Source of the DNA: Actinomycetota bacterium
Lineage (GTDB): Bacteria; Actinomycetota; Nitriliruptoria; Nitriliruptorales; Nitriliruptoraceae
Reading direction: 5' to 3'
Length of the DNA stretch: 64,000 nucleotides
NCBI GenBank assembly: GCA_019347575.1
Contig: JAHWKY010000001.1
Coordinates: 62,001 to 126,000, forward strand
This document shows, one piece after another, positions 41,399-50,876 of the stretch (position 1 is its first letter; each line of letters starts with the position of its first letter). The position numbers and the translations under genes were made by a program. Under the pieces are notes generated by a model. It was not told the origin of the DNA, searched no databases, and was given only the letters and a program-made list of their open reading frames with translations.

Positions 41399-41827
41399 AT
41401 GTACCGGATCCTGCTCTACCCCGTCGTGGTCGCGGTGATCCTGACCGGCTTCCTCGGCGGGCGCTACCTGGAGACGTCCGGGACGCTCCACGGCATCCTC
41501 GAGGAGGGCGGGACGTCGGTCGGGGTCCCCGACCGCGTCTTCCAGGAGCCGCCGGGCCGACCTCCCCCCGAGGCGCCGGCTCCCGCGCCCGAGGCGGAGC
41601 CTGCGGACGAACCTGCAGCTCCGCCGACCGTCACGAGCCCGACCGCGCCCACGACGGCGGATCCGGTGCCAACGGAGCCCACGAGTCCGGAGCCGGATCC
41701 GACCACCGAACCCTCGCCCACGGAGCCGTCGCCCACGTCGGAGCCGTCGCCCACGTCGGAGCCGTCGCCCACGGTGGAGTCGACGGCGGTAGCCGAGTCG
41801 TCACCGCTCTCGGAGCCATCCCCCTGA
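41399..41827 (+). CDS. Small membrane-anchored protein with Pro/Glu/Ser/Thr repeat tail
   Basis: This 142-residue protein has one N-terminal helix (LLYPVVVAVILTGFLGG), a short globular stretch (to about residue 50), then a disordered tail rich in Pro, Glu, Thr, Ser and Ala with repeated EPSPT(S) units. No family was recognised. It begins seven bases after the GT2 synthase gene, so it is probably co-translated, and it may be an accessory subunit that reaches into the wall. The tail repeats are visible in the DNA and may vary in number between strains. Confidence 0.7.
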   Translation: MYRILLYPVVVAVILTGFLGGRYLETSGTLHGILEEGGTSVGVPDRVFQEPPGRPPPEAPAPAPEAEPADEPAAPPTVTSPTAPTTADPVPTEPTSPEPDPTTEPSPTEPSPTSEPSPTSEPSPTVESTAVAESSPLSEPSP

Positions 41828-41924
41828 CGCACGCTCCGGTGAGCTCCGCGCAGCTCACCTCGATCGCGGCCGACGCCATGGCAGTACCATCCGCCAGATC
41901 TGCTGCCCCGATCGGGAACACGAA

Positions 41925-43001
41925 GTGTCGACAACGCACGCCAACGGCCACGGATCAGCGGAGCGCGAGCTCGACCCACTCGAGATGGCCCCCCACTACT
42001 ACGGGGGCCAGGCCATCATCGAAGGGGTGATGATGCGCGGCGCTGACCGCTGGGCGGTCGCCGTGCGCCGGCCCGACGGCGGCATCTACCTCGAGCGGCA
42101 CGCGGTCAGCGACTTCCCCGAGCGCTTCCCCGCCTTCAAGAAGCCGATGCTGCGGGGCGTGTATGCGCTCGGCGACGCGCTCACGATCGGGATGAAGGCA
42201 CTGGGCATCTCGGCGAACCAGGCCCTCGAGGACGAGGAGCAGCAGGACCTGCCGACTGGTGCGATGGGCGCGTCGATGGCGGTCGCGCTCCTGGTCTTCG
42301 TGGGCATCTTCATCGTGCTGCCCTCGGCCGGCACCAAGCTGATCGGCGGCGAAGGGCTGGGTGACGGTGCGTGGTTCCACCTCGTCGAGTCGCTCGCGCG
42401 CATCGCGATATTCCTCGCCTACCTGTACGCGATCAGCTTCATCGCCGACATCCGCCGCGTGTTCCAGTACCACGGCGCGGAGCACAAGACCATCGCCGCC
42501 TGGGAGCACGGCGAACCGCTCGATCCCGATAGCGTCAACCGCTACTCCACCCTCCACGTGCGCTGCGGCACCAACTTCCTGATCATGGTGATGCTGCTGG
42601 CGCTGGTCGTCTACACGCTGGTCGGCGCCGTCATCCCTGCCCCGGACACCAACGTCATCGGCAAGATCGGCTACCACGTTGGGCTGCGGGTCGTGCTCCT
42701 TCCCGTCATCGCGGGACTGGCTTACGAGGGGCTGAGGCTCGGGGCGCGCTACGGCGACAACCTCATCATCCGTGGCCTGATGAAGCCCGGACTGTGGCTG
42801 CAGCTGCTCACTACGAAGGAGCCCACGCCCGACATGATCGAGGTCGCGATCCGGGCCTTCGAGTTCGTGGTGCCCAACGAGCACCTCGAGGGACGCATCC
42901 CGCCGGACACGCTGGACAGCAAGCTGGTGATGGGGGAGGACGATCTGGCGGAGCCACTGCCCCCGGACGCGGACGACCTGCTCGCACCCGAGAGCGCCTG
43001 A
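41925..43001 (+). CDS. DUF1385 family membrane protein
   Basis: This 358-residue protein has the DUF1385 opening YYGGQAIIEGVMMRGADRWAV, four or five membrane helices, and the conserved YHGAEHKTIAAWEHG and LHVRCGTNFL between helices. The His and Cys residues suggest metal binding, but no activity is established. In many Gram-positive genomes it sits beside rpmE or prfA, as here. The GTG start at 41925 follows a TACCAT -10 box at 41885-41890. The stop is 34 bases before prfA. Confidence 0.85.
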   Translation: MSTTHANGHGSAERELDPLEMAPHYYGGQAIIEGVMMRGADRWAVAVRRPDGGIYLERHAVSDFPERFPAFKKPMLRGVYALGDALTIGMKALGISANQALEDEEQQDLPTGAMGASMAVALLVFVGIFIVLPSAGTKLIGGEGLGDGAWFHLVESLARIAIFLAYLYAISFIADIRRVFQYHGAEHKTIAAWEHGEPLDPDSVNRYSTLHVRCGTNFLIMVMLLALVVYTLVGAVIPAPDTNVIGKIGYHVGLRVVLLPVIAGLAYEGLRLGARYGDNLIIRGLMKPGLWLQLLTTKEPTPDMIEVAIRAFEFVVPNEHLEGRIPPDTLDSKLVMGEDDLAEPLPPDADDLLAPESA

Positions 43002-43023
43002 GGGCCGCTCCGGCGCTGACGCG

Positions 43024-43029
43024 TACCCT
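43024..43029 (+). promoter_or_regulatory. -10 box giving a probable leaderless prfA message
   Basis: TACCCT ends six bases before the prfA ATG, with no ribosome binding site between them. In actinobacteria this TAnnnT spacing is typical of transcripts that start at the initiation codon. Confidence 0.5.
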
Positions 43030-43035
43030 GCGCCC

Positions 43036-44106
43036 ATGTTCGACCGTCTCGATGAGATCGAGCGCGCCCACGGCGAGCTCGAGCGCCAGCTCTCCGACCC
43101 CGAGGTCCTCGCTGACCAGGGCCGGTACGCCGAGCTGGCCAAGAAGCACGCCGAGCTGAACGAGATCGTCACCGCCTACAACGAGTACCGCCAGGTGACC
43201 GACGACCTCGCCACCGCACGCGAGCTGGCGGACGAGTACTCCGGCGACGACGCCGATCTCATGGCTCAGGAAGCACGCCAGCTCGCACGGCGCCAGAGTC
43301 AGCTCGAGGGACGGCTGCGCGAGCTGCTCCTGCCCAAGGACCCCAACGACGAGAAGGACGTCATCGTCGAGGTCCGGGCAGGCACCGGTGGTGACGAGGC
43401 CGGCCTGTTCGCCGGTGAGCTGGTCGAGATGTACCAGCGCTACGCCGACGCGCACGGATGGAAGACCGAGGTGCTGTCCCTGAGCCAGCAGGACATCGGA
43501 GGGATCAAGGACGCGGTGTTCGAGGTGAAGGGTCGTGGCGCCTACAGCCGGCTCAAGCACGAATCCGGCGTCCACCGCGTGCAACGGGTCCCGAAGACCG
43601 AATCCCAGGGTCGGATCCATACCTCCACCGCGACGGTCGCCGTCCTGCCCGCCGCCGAGGAGGTCGACCTCGAGGTCGACCCAGGCGACCTCCGTATCGA
43701 CGTGTACCGCTCATCCGGTCCGGGTGGACAGTCGGTGAACACCACCGACTCCGCCGTTCGGATCACCCACCTCCCCACCGGTCTCGTCGTGAGCTGCCAG
43801 GACGAGAAGAGCCAGCACCAGAACCGCGACAAGGCGATGCGCATCCTGCGCTCCCGTCTGCTCCAGATCGAGCAGGATCGCCAGGCTCAGGAGCGCGCCG
43901 ACACCCGCAAGGGCCAGATCGGTACCGGCGACCGCAGCGAGAAGATCCGGACCTACAACTTCCCCCAGGACCGGGTCACCGATCACCGCATCGGGCTCAC
44001 CATCTCGAACCTCCCACGGGTGATGATGGGTGAGATCGATGACCTCATCGAGGGACTCCAGGCGGCCGAACGCATGCTGCACCTGCAGACGGAGGAGGTC
44101 GGGTGA
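43036..44106 (+). CDS. prfA: Peptide chain release factor 1
   Basis: This 356-residue release factor reads UAA and UAG. It has the stop-reading PxT motif as PKT (in RVPKTESQGRIHTSTATV) and the catalytic GGQ in SSGPGGQSVN. The length and the coiled-coil N-terminus are normal. The ATG at 43036 is directly preceded by a -10 box, suggesting leaderless expression. The stop overlaps the prmC start (GTGA); PrmC methylates the GGQ glutamine of this protein. Confidence 0.97.
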   Translation: MFDRLDEIERAHGELERQLSDPEVLADQGRYAELAKKHAELNEIVTAYNEYRQVTDDLATARELADEYSGDDADLMAQEARQLARRQSQLEGRLRELLLPKDPNDEKDVIVEVRAGTGGDEAGLFAGELVEMYQRYADAHGWKTEVLSLSQQDIGGIKDAVFEVKGRGAYSRLKHESGVHRVQRVPKTESQGRIHTSTATVAVLPAAEEVDLEVDPGDLRIDVYRSSGPGGQSVNTTDSAVRITHLPTGLVVSCQDEKSQHQNRDKAMRILRSRLLQIEQDRQAQERADTRKGQIGTGDRSEKIRTYNFPQDRVTDHRIGLTISNLPRVMMGEIDDLIEGLQAAERMLHLQTEEVG

Positions 44107-45002
44107 ACGCCGGTGTCACGCGGCCGACCTCCGCCGGTCCGAGCCTGCAGGATCTGCTCTCCCGCCACCGTGTCGCGCTCGCGGCCGCAGGGGTGCCCTC
44201 GCCTGATGCCGATGCGCGCTGGCTCGCCCAACACGTCCTCGGCCGAGAGGCGCTGCGGTCATCACGGCCGGTGCCGGTCCAGGCGGCGGCCCGGCTGGCG
44301 GCGCTCGTCGAACAGCGCTGTCGGCGGGTTCCGTTGCAGCACCTGATCGGCTCCACGGGGTTCCGTCACGTGCAGCTCAGCGTGCGGCCAGGTGTGTTCG
44401 TGCCGCGCCCCGAGACCGAGATCGTCACCGGCCACGCAATCGAGCTGCTCGCGTCGGCGGCCGGATCGACCCGTACCGCGGTCGACGCCTGCACCGGGAG
44501 CGGGGCGATCGCCGTCTGCCTCGCCACCGAACTCGACGGTGTGCGGGTTGTGGCCACCGACAGCTCCGCGGACGCGGTGGCGCTGTGCCGACACAACGTC
44601 GCCTCACTGCGCACGGACTTCGGATCGGGGTCGGAGGCCGAGGTCGTCCTCGGGCACCTGCTCGAGGGCGTGGACCCCGAGCTGGAGGGTCACCTCGACC
44701 TGCTCGTGTCCAACCCGCCGTACCTCGGCGTCGCCGAGCTCGACGCCCTCGATCCCGAGGTACGACTGCACGACCCCCCTGCCGCGCTCGCCGCGGGTCC
44801 GGACGGCTACGAGCTCGTCATCGAGCTGCTCGAGCTCGCTTCGACGTGGCTACGGCCCGGTGGCGCGGTCGTCCTCGAGATCGCCCACGGTCGCGGCGCC
44901 GAGGCGGCGGAGCGCGCACGTGCCGTCGGCATGGGCGAGGTCGAGGTGCACCCGGACCTGTCTGGGCGAGAGCGTGTCCTCGTCGCCAGGAGGACCTGTT
45001 GA
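44103..45002 (+). CDS. prmC: Release factor glutamine methyltransferase
   Basis: This 299-residue SAM-dependent methyltransferase (HemK family) has an N-terminal helical domain, the fold opening VDACTGSGAIAVCLA, and the substrate-binding LLVSNPPYLG. It modifies the GGQ glutamine of release factors. It is translationally coupled to prfA by GTGA. The end overlaps the TTG start of the tsaC-type gene. Confidence 0.95.
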   Translation: MNAGVTRPTSAGPSLQDLLSRHRVALAAAGVPSPDADARWLAQHVLGREALRSSRPVPVQAAARLAALVEQRCRRVPLQHLIGSTGFRHVQLSVRPGVFVPRPETEIVTGHAIELLASAAGSTRTAVDACTGSGAIAVCLATELDGVRVVATDSSADAVALCRHNVASLRTDFGSGSEAEVVLGHLLEGVDPELEGHLDLLVSNPPYLGVAELDALDPEVRLHDPPAALAAGPDGYELVIELLELASTWLRPGGAVVLEIAHGRGAEAAERARAVGMGEVEVHPDLSGRERVLVARRTC

Positions 45003-45706
45003 GCGAGGTACTGGACGCGACCGGTCACGACCGCGATGAGGTGGTCCGGATCGCCGCCGAGGCGCTTCGGCGTGGCGAACTCGTCGTGCTGCCTACGGAT
45101 ACCGTCTACGGCCTGGCCGCGGATGCCTTCTCCGCGGAGGGCACCCGGGCGGTCTTCGCAGCCAAGCAGCGCGGCCGGAACCTGCCACTTCCGGTGCTGG
45201 TCCGCAGCCCCAAGCAGGTCAACGGCCTCGTCACCGCGGTCCCGGAGGTCGTCGAACGGATCATGGCGGCGTACTGGCCCGGCCCGCTGACGATCGTCGT
45301 CCGCGCGGACCCCAACCTCTCCTGGGACCTCGGCGACACCGACGGCACGGTCGCCATCCGGATGCCTCTGGACGAGCTGTGCCTCGACGTGATCCGGGCT
45401 GTCGGCCCGCTGGCCGTGACCAGCGCGAACCTGTCCGGCCAGCCGCCGGCGACCGATGTCGCGACCGCGCAGCGTGGACTGGGTGAGAGCGTCGCGGTCT
45501 ACCTCGACGACGGACCACGTCGGACCGTACGTCCCTCGACGATCGTGGATCTCACCCGGACCGAGCCCGCGATCCTCCGCGAGGGCGCGGTTCCCGAGAG
45601 CGAGGTCCTCGCCGTCGCCACGGGCGAGCTCGGACCGCAGGACGTCGCACCCATCGCACGGGCGGACGTCGCGACCGACGATCTCGACGATGCGGAGCCC
45701 GCGTGA
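44999..45706 (+). CDS. tsaC: L-threonylcarbamoyladenylate synthase (YwlC/TsaC family)
   Basis: This 235-residue enzyme of the Sua5/YciO family activates threonine and bicarbonate for the t6A modification of ANN-decoding tRNAs. It has VLPTDTVYGLAADAF, the basic AAKQRGRNLPLPVLV, WPGPLTIVV and TSANLSGQPPATD. The start is TTG at 44999 overlapping the prmC stop, with AGGAGG five bases upstream. Its stop lies in the first GTGA of a 65-bp tandem repeat. The order prfA-prmC-sua5 matches Mycobacterium. Confidence 0.93.
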   Translation: MSEVLDATGHDRDEVVRIAAEALRRGELVVLPTDTVYGLAADAFSAEGTRAVFAAKQRGRNLPLPVLVRSPKQVNGLVTAVPEVVERIMAAYWPGPLTIVVRADPNLSWDLGDTDGTVAIRMPLDELCLDVIRAVGPLAVTSANLSGQPPATDVATAQRGLGESVAVYLDDGPRRTVRPSTIVDLTRTEPAILREGAVPESEVLAVATGELGPQDVAPIARADVATDDLDDAEPA

Positions 45707-45832
45707 CCGATCAGGCCTCACCCCCCAGGCCGGCAACGCCGGCCCCTCCCCCCTCCAGGGGGGAGGCGTGACCGATCAGGCCTCACCCCCCAGGCCGGCA
45801 ACGCCGGCCCCTCCCCCCTCCAGGGGGGAGGC
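45703..45832 (+). repeat. 65-bp tandem duplication with palindromes and chained GTGA junctions
   Basis: Two identical 65-bp units (45703-45767 and 45768-45832) each start GTGACCGA, and a third GTGACCGA begins the phosphatase gene. Each unit contains the palindrome GCCGGCAACGCCGGC and a second, CCTCCCCCCTCCAGGGGGGAGG truncated here to its arms CCCCCC and GGGGGG. From each GTG a 22-codon frame (opening VTDQASPPRPATP, ending SRGEA) runs to a TGA that overlaps the next GTG. Confidence 0.9.
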
Positions 45833-46426
45833 GTGACCGACGACGCGGTCCAGATCGTCGTCATCTGCACCGGCAACATCGCGCGGAGCCCCTTCGCGAT
45901 GGTGCTGCTCGAGAACGAGGTGCGGCGACGGCTGGGCGACGATGCACCCGTGACCGTCCGGAGCGCCGGCGTGCACGGCCTCGAGGGGGAACCGGCGGTC
46001 GAGGCGATGCTCGCCGAGGCAGCGGCCAGGGGACTCGATCTGAGCCACCACCGCGGAGCGAGGATCGGGGAGGTCGACGTCCGCTCTGCCGACCTGCTGC
46101 TGACCGCGACGGCATCCCACCGCGACCGGCTGATCTCGTTGGCGCCGGAGGCGGCCGGACGGATCTTCACCCTGAAGGAGTTCGCCCGGCTCACCCAGCG
46201 TGCTCCCGATCCGCCCGGGGACCTCGCGCCCCGCGACCGCGTGCGCTGGTACGTCAGCCACGCTCATGACGCGCGCGACCGACGGACGCGGACCCGTCAC
46301 GACGATGTCGCCGATCCCTACGGTGGACCGCGCGATGGCTACCGCACAGCCGCCCTCGAGATCGAGCGCACCGTCGCCACGATCGCCGCCGCGGTGTTCG
46401 GTCACTCCGGACTCGGCCAGGGCTGA
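45833..46426 (+). CDS. Low-molecular-weight protein tyrosine phosphatase-like protein
   Basis: This 197-residue protein has the P-loop VVICTGNIARSPFA (CxGNxxRS form of the CX5R active site) near residue 11 and the general-acid region DVADPYGG near 160, so catalytic residues look complete. It is longer than the usual 150-160 residues because of an insert before the acid loop. The Bacillus homologue YwlE, a protein-arginine phosphatase, lies in the same neighbourhood (ywlC-ywlE-glyA), so Arg-phosphatase activity is possible. The GTG start is embedded in the third GTGACCGA of the upstream repeat. Confidence 0.85.
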   Translation: MTDDAVQIVVICTGNIARSPFAMVLLENEVRRRLGDDAPVTVRSAGVHGLEGEPAVEAMLAEAAARGLDLSHHRGARIGEVDVRSADLLLTATASHRDRLISLAPEAAGRIFTLKEFARLTQRAPDPPGDLAPRDRVRWYVSHAHDARDRRTRTRHDDVADPYGGPRDGYRTAALEIERTVATIAAAVFGHSGLGQG

Positions 46427-46428
46427 AG

Positions 46429-46434
46429 TAGGCT
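46429..46434 (+). promoter_or_regulatory. -10 box for glyA
   Basis: TAGGCT, three bases after the phosphatase stop and 33 bases before the chosen glyA GTG. Confidence 0.45.
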
Positions 46435-46467
46435 GGCGACGCCGACCTCGTGAGGAGCCTCGCTCTC

Positions 46468-47739
46468 GTGTCCGATGTGACTCTGCGTGACTTCGACCCG
46501 GACATCGCGGCGCTCATCGAGGCGGAGAACCGCCGTGAGGACGAGTCGCTCCGGCTCATCCCCTCCGAGAACTACGTGTCGCAGGCGGTGCTCGAAGCCA
46601 CCGGCTCCGTGCTCACGAACAAGTACTCCGAGGGCTACCCCGGCAAGCGCTACTACGAGGGCCAGGCCGTCATCGACCAGGTCGAATCGCTCGCCATCGA
46701 GCGCGCGAGGTCGCTGTTCGGGGTCGCGCACGCGAACGTGCAGCCCTACTCGGGGTCACCGGCGAACCTCGCCGTCTACCTCGCGTTCCTCGAGCCCGGG
46801 GACACCGTGATGGGCATGTCGCTGCCACACGGCGGCCACCTCACGCACGGGTGGAGCGTGTCGATCACGGGTCGGTGGTTCAACGCGGTCAGCTACGGCG
46901 TCTCCCGCGAGAGCGGCCGCATCGACTTCGACGAGGTCCGCGACGTCGCCAAGCGCGAACGCCCCAAGGTCATCTTCTGCGGCGGCACGGCCATCCCCCG
47001 GACCATCGACTTCGCTGCCTTCGCCGAGATCGCCGCCGAGGTCGATGCCCTCCTCGTCGCCGACATCGCCCACATCGCGGGGCTCATCGCCGGCGGCGCG
47101 CACCCGAGCCCGGTCGGGCACGCGCCCGTCATCTCGACGACGACCCACAAGACGCTGCGTGGCCCGCGCGGGGCGATGTTGCTGTCGGACGAGGAGCACG
47201 CCAAGCCGCTCGATCGCGCGGTCTTCCCCGGTCTGCAGGGAGGCCCCCACAACCACACCACCGCGGCGATCGCGGTCGCGCTGAAGGAGGCGGCCACGGC
47301 GGAGTTCCGCGACTACGCGCACGCGATCGTCGCGAACTCGAAGGCCCTGGCGGATGGCCTGCTCGAGGGCGGGTTCGTGCTCGTCTCGGGAGGCAGCGAC
47401 AACCACCTGATCCTCGCCGATCTGACCGACAAGGGCATCGGTGGCAAGCCGGCGGCGCAGGCCCTCGACCGGGCCGGGATCGTGTGCAACTACAACACCG
47501 TCCCCTTCGACCCGCGCAAGCCCTTCGATCCCTCCGGCATCCGGCTCGGGACGCCCGCCGTGACGAGTCGGGGGATGGGCACCGACGAGATGCGGACGCT
47601 CGCGGGGTGGATCGACGAGGTCGTCGAGGCCGCCAAGCGTGAGGACGAGGACACCGTCACGCGGGTGCGGGGCGAGGTCCTCGAACTCACGCGCAGCTTC
47701 CCGGCACCCGGTCTCCGGTTGGGCGAGACGACCGGGTGA
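46468..47739 (+). CDS. glyA: Serine hydroxymethyltransferase
   Basis: This 423-residue PLP enzyme interconverts serine and glycine and charges tetrahydrofolate with one-carbon units. It has [37 protein letters not shown], and the PLP lysine in [16 protein letters not shown] at 46468 is preferred over GTG at 46450 because AGGAG lies ten bases upstream and the length then matches the family. The stop overlaps the wecA-type start (GTGA). Confidence 0.96.
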   Translation: MSDVTLRDFDPDIAALIEAENRREDESLRLIPSENYVSQAVLEATGSVLTNKYSEGYPGKRYYEGQAVIDQVESLAIERARSLFGVAHANVQPYSGSPANLAVYLAFLEPGDTVMGMSLPHGGHLTHGWSVSITGRWFNAVSYGVSRESGRIDFDEVRDVAKRERPKVIFCGGTAIPRTIDFAAFAEIAAEVDALLVADIAHIAGLIAGGAHPSPVGHAPVISTTTHKTLRGPRGAMLLSDEEHAKPLDRAVFPGLQGGPHNHTTAAIAVALKEAATAEFRDYAHAIVANSKALADGLLEGGFVLVSGGSDNHLILADLTDKGIGGKPAAQALDRAGIVCNYNTVPFDPRKPFDPSGIRLGTPAVTSRGMGTDEMRTLAGWIDEVVEAAKREDEDTVTRVRGEVLELTRSFPAPGLRLGETTG

Positions 47740-48869
47740 CACCGTTCCTGGTCGTGTTCGCAGTCGCGGTCGGCGTGACCATGGTGGCGACACCTCTCGC
47801 CTCCCGCGTCGCCTGGAGGGTGGATGCGGTCGACCGACCGACGGCCCGGAAGGTCCACGACCGACCCACCCCGCTCCTGGGCGGCCTGGCCATGCTGGCC
47901 GGCTTCGCAGCCGCTCTCGGGGTCGGCTCGCAGCTCGACGGGCTGCGGGACGTGTTCGGAACGACGTCGGAGCCGATGGGGCTGCTCATCGGCGTCCTGC
48001 TGATCGCCGCCCTCGGCATCATCGACGACCTGCGTGGACTCTCGGCACCGGTCAAGCTCGCTGGCCAGATCATCGCGGCGGTGCCGCCGATCCTCTTCGG
48101 TGTCCAGATCGTCTACGTCTGGGTGCCGGGACTCGACGTCGTGGCCCTATCGCCCGACCTCGGCTTCCCCCTGACCGTCCTGCTGATCGTGGCCATGGTC
48201 AACGCGGTCAACCTCATCGACGGCCTCGATGGCCTCGCGGCCGGCGTGGTGGCGATCGCGGCGGCAGCGTTCTTCGCGTTCGCTCACGCATCCGGCGGCA
48301 CCGGCATCACCGAGTCGGTCCCGACCTCAGCGCCGGTCGTTGCCGCGGCCCTGACCGGCATCTGCCTCGGGTTCCTCGTGTTCAACTTCCATCCAGCCCG
48401 GATCTTCATGGGCGACACGGGCTCGATGATCCTCGGGCTGCTGCTGGCGTCAGCCGGCGTTTCCTACGTGGGTCGGACCACCGCCCCGAGCTACACCGAC
48501 TTCGCCGGGTCGATCCCCCTGTTGATCCCGGTCCTCGTCCTCGCGGTGCCCTTCCTCGACACCCTCTTCGCGGTCCTGCGCCGCGCGTTGTCCCGGCGCC
48601 CGCTGATGCAGGCCGACCGCGGCCACCTGCACCACGTGCTCATCGCGTTCGGGCACAGCCACCGCAGGGCCGTCCTGGTCCTGTACTACTGGTCGGCGGT
48701 CATGGCGTTCGCGGCGGTTGGGTTCTCGCTGCTTCCCACGCCGGTCGTCGGCTGGGTGACGGCCGGAGCCGTCGCGGTCGGGGCGCTCGTCACCGCGGCG
48801 GGGGTGCGGAGGGCACGGGACGAGACCGTGCCGGATGCGGATCCGGTGGTGCGCCGTCGTTCGGGGTGA
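47736..48869 (+). CDS. wecA: WecA/TagO-type undecaprenyl(decaprenyl)-phosphate GlcNAc-1-phosphate transferase
   Basis: This 377-residue integral membrane enzyme of the MraY/WecA family has about ten helices. Signature loops are [31 protein letters not shown] and RGHLHHVLI. It transfers sugar-1-phosphate to a polyprenyl phosphate and starts the synthesis of wall polymers. In M. tuberculosis the matching gene (rfe/wecA, Rv1302) also lies just upstream of the atp genes. It is coupled to glyA by GTGA. The basic C-terminal tail is disordered. Confidence 0.9.
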   Translation: MTPFLVVFAVAVGVTMVATPLASRVAWRVDAVDRPTARKVHDRPTPLLGGLAMLAGFAAALGVGSQLDGLRDVFGTTSEPMGLLIGVLLIAALGIIDDLRGLSAPVKLAGQIIAAVPPILFGVQIVYVWVPGLDVVALSPDLGFPLTVLLIVAMVNAVNLIDGLDGLAAGVVAIAAAAFFAFAHASGGTGITESVPTSAPVVAAALTGICLGFLVFNFHPARIFMGDTGSMILGLLLASAGVSYVGRTTAPSYTDFAGSIPLLIPVLVLAVPFLDTLFAVLRRALSRRPLMQADRGHLHHVLIAFGHSHRRAVLVLYYWSAVMAFAAVGFSLLPTPVVGWVTAGAVAVGALVTAAGVRRARDETVPDADPVVRRRSG

Positions 48870-48920
48870 GCGCAGCGCGCGCTCGGCTGCGCGGCTTTGG
48901 TAGGCCCCATCGGGCACTGC

Positions 48921-48926
48921 TAGCCT
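48921..48926 (+). promoter_or_regulatory. -10 box for the atp gene string
   Basis: TAGCCT, ten bases before the atpZ ATG. It would give a very short or absent leader and could drive atpZ through atpC. Confidence 0.45.
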
Positions 48927-48936
48927 CCCGCCCGCC

Positions 48937-49182
48937 ATGGATCAGGGCTCGAGGCAGCAGGTCTGGCGTGACCTCGACGCCGGCTGGATCATGACCGTCG
49001 AGTTGCTCACCGCGACCTTCGTGTGGGGCGGCATCGGCTGGCTGATCGACCGGTGGCTGGGTGTCGCCCCCTGGGCCATGGTCGCCGGTTTCACGCTCGG
49101 CTTCGGCCTCGGGACGTACCTGCTGTTCCTCCGAGCAGCGGAGCAGGGTCGGGCCGCCGACGCGGAACGCGAACGACTGTAG
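48937..49182 (+). CDS. atpZ: AtpZ/AtpI-type ATP synthase accessory membrane protein
   Basis: This 81-residue protein has two membrane helices (ELLTATFVWGGIGWLIDRWL and PWAMVAGFTLGFGLGTYLLFL) separated by a short loop, matching AtpZ (putative F0F1 subunit). Members are thought to help ion handling or c-ring assembly. It is the first gene of the atp string, followed by atpI 96 bases on. Confidence 0.82.
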   Translation: MDQGSRQQVWRDLDAGWIMTVELLTATFVWGGIGWLIDRWLGVAPWAMVAGFTLGFGLGTYLLFLRAAEQGRAADAERERL

Positions 49183-49278
49183 AGCACACGCAGACCGACG
49201 ATCGCGGCCTCGGCCGCAGCTCCAGCCCGCCACCGCGCGCGGTAGCAGCGCCACCGACCACGGACAACGGGGTCCCAC

Positions 49279-49692
49279 GTGCACAACGACGAGGTCACCA
49301 TGGCACGGGCTGCCCTGCCCGTTGGTCTGGCGCTCGCCGTGCTCGCCGTGCTCACCGTCTTCCCTGTGCGGGGCGCAGCAGGAGCGCTCACGGCCTTGGC
49401 CGCGGTCGTCTTCGTCGTCGGCAACTTCTACCTCACTGGGCGAGCCCTGGCCTGGGCCGGCCGGATCAGCCTCTCTGTGCTGCAGGCCGTCGCTCTCGGG
49501 GGGTTCTTCCTCAAGCTCGTCGTCCTCGCCATCGCCCTGGTCCTGCTGCGACCGATCGAGGCGATCGACGGGCCCGTACTCGCCATCACCACGGTCGTGG
49601 CCACCGTGGTCGTGTTGGTCGCCGAGGTCCGCCTCGTGAGCCGGCGATCCAGTTTCTGGTGGCTCGTCGATCCTCAAGCAGCGAAGCGGTAG
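49279..49692 (+). CDS. atpI: ATP synthase subunit I-like membrane protein
   Basis: This 137-residue protein has four hydrophobic helices in the AtpI pattern, with LALAVLAVLTVFPVRGAAGA and GGFFLKLVVLAIALVLL as the clearest. It precedes atpB as usual and probably assists c-ring assembly. GTG at 49279 follows a weak ribosome site; GTG and ATG codons further in are alternatives. The last residues (DPQAAKR) and the TAG stop are read from a copy of the CAAGCAGCGAAGCGGT hairpin, so its native C-terminus has been replaced or extended by the repeat. Confidence 0.8.
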   Translation: MHNDEVTMARAALPVGLALAVLAVLTVFPVRGAAGALTALAAVVFVVGNFYLTGRALAWAGRISLSVLQAVALGGFFLKLVVLAIALVLLRPIEAIDGPVLAITTVVATVVVLVAEVRLVSRRSSFWWLVDPQAAKR

Positions 49693-49695
49693 GAC
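49670..49695. repeat. CAAGCAGCGAAGCGGT hairpin, single copy at the atpI 3' end
   Basis: The 16-base core is intact. The flanks are ATCCT and AGGAC instead of GTGCT and AGCAC. At the third position G-C has become C-G on both sides, so pairing is kept. The atpI TAG stop lies within the right flank. Confidence 0.8.
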
Positions 49696-49722
49696 AAACC
49701 AGATGAACGAGAAGGGACGCGC

Positions 49723-50842
<1,120 letters not shown>

Positions 50843-50876
50843 TCGAGACAGGCCCCTGTAGGCAGAAGGAGACACC

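Noticed and set aside
45703-45832. Duplicated 22-codon frames as genuine peptides
   Set aside because: They are read from a palindromic repeat and have no family support. They are reported as part of the repeat rather than as genes.
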